NCBI GenBank assembly: GCA_022448645.1
Contig: JAKVBZ010000014.1
Span: 1 to 64,000, forward strand
DNA length: 64,000 nucleotides
Reading direction: 5' to 3'
Source: Pirellulaceae bacterium
GTDB lineage: Bacteria; Planctomycetota; Planctomycetia; Pirellulales; Pirellulaceae
A program made the position numbers and the translations under genes. Shown piece by piece: positions 62,135-64,000 of this stretch. Each line of letters starts with the position of its first letter. The stretch's first letter is position 1. Under the pieces are notes generated by a model, which was not told the origin of the DNA, searched no databases, and saw only the letters and a list, made by a program, of their open reading frames with translations.

Positions 62135-63649
62135 TTAATACGCCTTGGCAAAAACAGCCTTCGCTTGTGCGGGCTTACCCGTAAAAATGCACGTTCCCGG
62201 ATCCTGGTCTGCATCGCGTGGAATGCAACGAATGGTCACCTTGAGTTCCTTGAGCAACTCGTCAACGGCGGTATCTTCCTGCCACGAACAGACAGCAAAG
62301 CCACCATGGATTTCTGGCTTGTCGCGATTTTGCGCTGAGAAATAATCTCGAAAATCGTCCAAGTTATCTATATGACGGGTGTTATCTTGTCGCATTTGCA
62401 AGGCTTTTTGGAACAACGATTGTTGGATGTCTTCGAGTAGTGTATCTATCGTTTTAACGAATTCATCACGGTCGACTCCTTGTTTTTCGCCCGTGTCGCG
62501 TCGGGCCAGAAATACTTTATTCGCCGCCACATCACGCGGCCCCACTTCGGCTCGTAGTGGAACTCCCTGTTTCACATACTGCCACGATTTCACACCTCCA
62601 CCGAGGTCTCGGTCATCGACTTTGACCGAAATAGGTTGGCCTTGGAATGACTGCGCGGTCAGTTGCTGCTTTAAGGTGTGGCAGTACTCCATCACGCTTG
62701 CGGAATCGGCATCTCCGCGGAGGATCGGCAGGATAACAACGTGTAACGGCGAAAGGCGCGGAGGTAGAACAAGTCCATCGTCATCGCTATGTGTCATGAT
62801 AAGTCCGCCGACCAGTCGAGTGGAAACGCCCCAGGAAGTTGTCCAGGCGAATTGTTCTTCTCCGTTTTGATCTTGGAATTTTATATTTTGCGCTCGTGAG
62901 AAATTCTGTCCTAGAAAATGGGATGTGCCAGCTTGAAGCGCTTTGCGATCTTGCATCATGGCTTCGATGCTAAATGTAGATACGGCACCAGGAAAACGTT
63001 CTGCTGCGGTCTTTTCACCTTGAATCACAGGCATCGCCATGTGGTTCTCGGCAAAGTCAGCATAGACTTCAAGCATCTTGATTGTTTCTTCCATCGCTTC
63101 TTCCTGCGTCGCGTGTGCGGTATGGCCTTCTTGCCAGAGGAATTCCGCAGTGCGCAAGAACATACGAGTACGCATTTCCCAGCGAACGACATTGGCCCAC
63201 TGGTTAATGAGGATCGGCAAGTCACGATACGACTGGACCCATTTGGCGTACATGTGTCCAATGATCGTTTCGCTGGTCGGACGTACGATGTACGGCTCTG
63301 TGAGCGGCGACGTGGGAACCAGACCGCCGTCGGCACCAGGCTCCAGACGGCTATGGGTCACCACCGCACACTCTTTGGCAAACCCTTCGACATGCTCAGC
63401 TTCTTTTTCTAGGTAGCTGAGGGGAATAAACAGAGGAAAATAGGCATTTTCATGGCCCGTTTCTTTGAACATCCGGTCGAGTGTGCTCTGGATGTTCTCC
63501 CAAATCGCATAACCCCAGGGTTTTATCACCATGCATCCACGGACGTCCGAAAGTTCGGCTAGGTCCGCAGCTTTGACGACTTGCTGGTACCACTCGGGAT
63601 AATCTTCGTTGCGTGTCGGGCTAATGGCATGCTTGGGTTTTTTGGCCAT
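62135..63649 (-). CDS. proS: Prolyl-tRNA synthetase
   Basis: This class II enzyme charges tRNA-Pro. The 504-residue protein matches the short archaeal/eukaryote-like ProRS: WYQQVVKAADLAELSDVRGC near the N-terminus, motif 2 region with RPTSETIIGHMYAKWVQSYR and VVRWEMRTRMFLRTAEFLWQ, motif 3 region with THSDDDGLVLPPRLSPL, then the anticodon-binding domain and a C-terminal zinc-domain-like part (IHGGFAVCSWQ). The bacterial ProRS editing insertion is absent, which fits the ProS type 3 form common in planctomycetes. Length is normal. The GTG gene following at 63899 diverges on the plus strand. Confidence 0.95.
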   Translation of the reverse strand: MAKKPKHAISPTRNEDYPEWYQQVVKAADLAELSDVRGCMVIKPWGYAIWENIQSTLDRMFKETGHENAYFPLFIPLSYLEKEAEHVEGFAKECAVVTHSRLEPGADGGLVPTSPLTEPYIVRPTSETIIGHMYAKWVQSYRDLPILINQWANVVRWEMRTRMFLRTAEFLWQEGHTAHATQEEAMEETIKMLEVYADFAENHMAMPVIQGEKTAAERFPGAVSTFSIEAMMQDRKALQAGTSHFLGQNFSRAQNIKFQDQNGEEQFAWTTSWGVSTRLVGGLIMTHSDDDGLVLPPRLSPLHVVILPILRGDADSASVMEYCHTLKQQLTAQSFQGQPISVKVDDRDLGGGVKSWQYVKQGVPLRAEVGPRDVAANKVFLARRDTGEKQGVDRDEFVKTIDTLLEDIQQSLFQKALQMRQDNTRHIDNLDDFRDYFSAQNRDKPEIHGGFAVCSWQEDTAVDELLKELKVTIRCIPRDADQDPGTCIFTGKPAQAKAVFAKAY

Positions 63650-63898
63650 AGAAGGGTAAACTCGTGTTTGGCGATTGGAATCGTGAGGTTTGAAGTACGC
63701 TACCAGGTCCAGGAGACGGAGCTATTGTAAGTCCTTCGCCTGCGCCCGAGCAAGGTCTTCAATTGGCGCCTAAAAGGCTCAAAACCCAGATACCTCGTTC
63801 CCCTAATGCGGCCGTTGTTTTAGAATCGGCAACAGTCGGGGCTCCAAAATGAGTTCCGTGAGGGTCCCGTTTTATTCTCGTTCGGAAAGGTCCGATTC

Positions 63899-64000
63899 GT
63901 GTCGCGCCGTTTTATTAGTGAATTGACTGACGCAACTCAAGTGGACGAAGTTTTTCGGGCGTCGGGTAAACAACTTCGCCCTAACCGGAATGGCAATTTG
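63899..64000 (+). CDS. N-terminus of a YhaM-like OB-fold/HD exoribonuclease (3' partial)
   Basis: From GTG 63899 the frame runs open to the window end (34 codons): VSRRFISELTDATQVDEVFR followed by ASGKQLRPNRNGN. This start resembles the N-terminal OB-fold of planctomycete YhaM-like proteins, which degrade RNA 3'-5' through a downstream HD domain. GGAAAGG lies 8 bases upstream as a good ribosome site. An ATG at 63849 in another frame stops after 25 codons. Identity rests on a short stretch, so confidence is moderate. Confidence 0.5.
   Translation, partial: MSRRFISELTDATQVDEVFRASGKQLRPNRNGNL

Overview
The window reads as a chromosomal segment of a planctomycete, most likely of the Pirellula/Rhodopirellula type. 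The signs are family-level: a DUF1549/DUF1553 plus Tat-type DUF1501 gene pair, two large PQQ-type beta-propeller proteins, a DUF1573 protein beside a multihaem protein, a transmembrane Ser/Thr kinase with TPRs, prepilin-like genes next to a very long exported protein, two ECF sigma/anti-sigma units, Cys-rich exported proteins, and several small proteins I associate only with planctomycetes. Genes lie on both strands in short operons, GC looks moderate (about half, by eye), and I see no transposase, integrase, phage gene, rRNA, convincing tRNA or CRISPR array.

Layout. 1-2.6 kb: end of a long exported protein and a GspJ-like prepilin. 2.8-7.6 kb: purU, a YkgJ-type metal-binding protein, hisS, a small membrane protein and a MATE exporter. 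8-11 kb: DUF1549/DUF1553 and DUF1501 pair, then a 650-base gap with an orphan intrinsic terminator on the minus strand. 11.6-15.1 kb: small lipoprotein and a dedicated type II fatty-acid-like set (hotdog dehydratase, long acyl carrier protein, second hotdog protein without the usual His, FabF-like synthase). 15.4-17.1 kb: enzyme I of the PTS. 17.3-20 kb: a leader with mutually exclusive hairpins, then ECF sigma, anti-sigma-like membrane protein and an exported PDZ protein. 20-23 kb: RcpA/CpaC-like secretin and a lipoprotein. 23.7-29 kb: Cys-rich exported protein, TIM-barrel isomerase-like protein, SppA protease, and a second sigma/anti-sigma/exported-helical-protein operon.

29-39 kb: rlmN, a peptidase T-like protein with a BFD-type [2Fe-2S] protein, small conserved proteins, a receiver-like protein lacking the phospho-acceptor Asp, and two PQQ-type propellers. 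39-46 kb: a 1.15-kb gene-poor stretch, a Cys-rich repeat protein with a strong terminator, a helical-repeat protein, a uroporphyrinogen-III synthase/uroporphyrinogen decarboxylase fusion, a LOG-family protein, and a possible structured RNA. 46-54.6 kb: Tex-like protein with two large disordered insertions, kinase-TPR protein, ferredoxin. 54.6-64 kb: metallophosphatase-like tetrahaem lipoprotein with a DUF1573 protein, O-antigen-ligase-like and WecA/MraY-like membrane proteins (envelope polysaccharide), DUF4416 protein, proS, and the start of a YhaM-like protein that leaves the window.

Most enzymes here are housekeeping. The parts most worth a second look are the HemD-HemE fusion, the two RNA-structure candidates (about 17.33-17.41 kb and 45.60-45.73 kb), the fatty-acid-like cluster with the divergent hotdog protein, and the expanding Cys-rich repeat gene. 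All functional statements rest on reading motifs by eye; no database search was possible.
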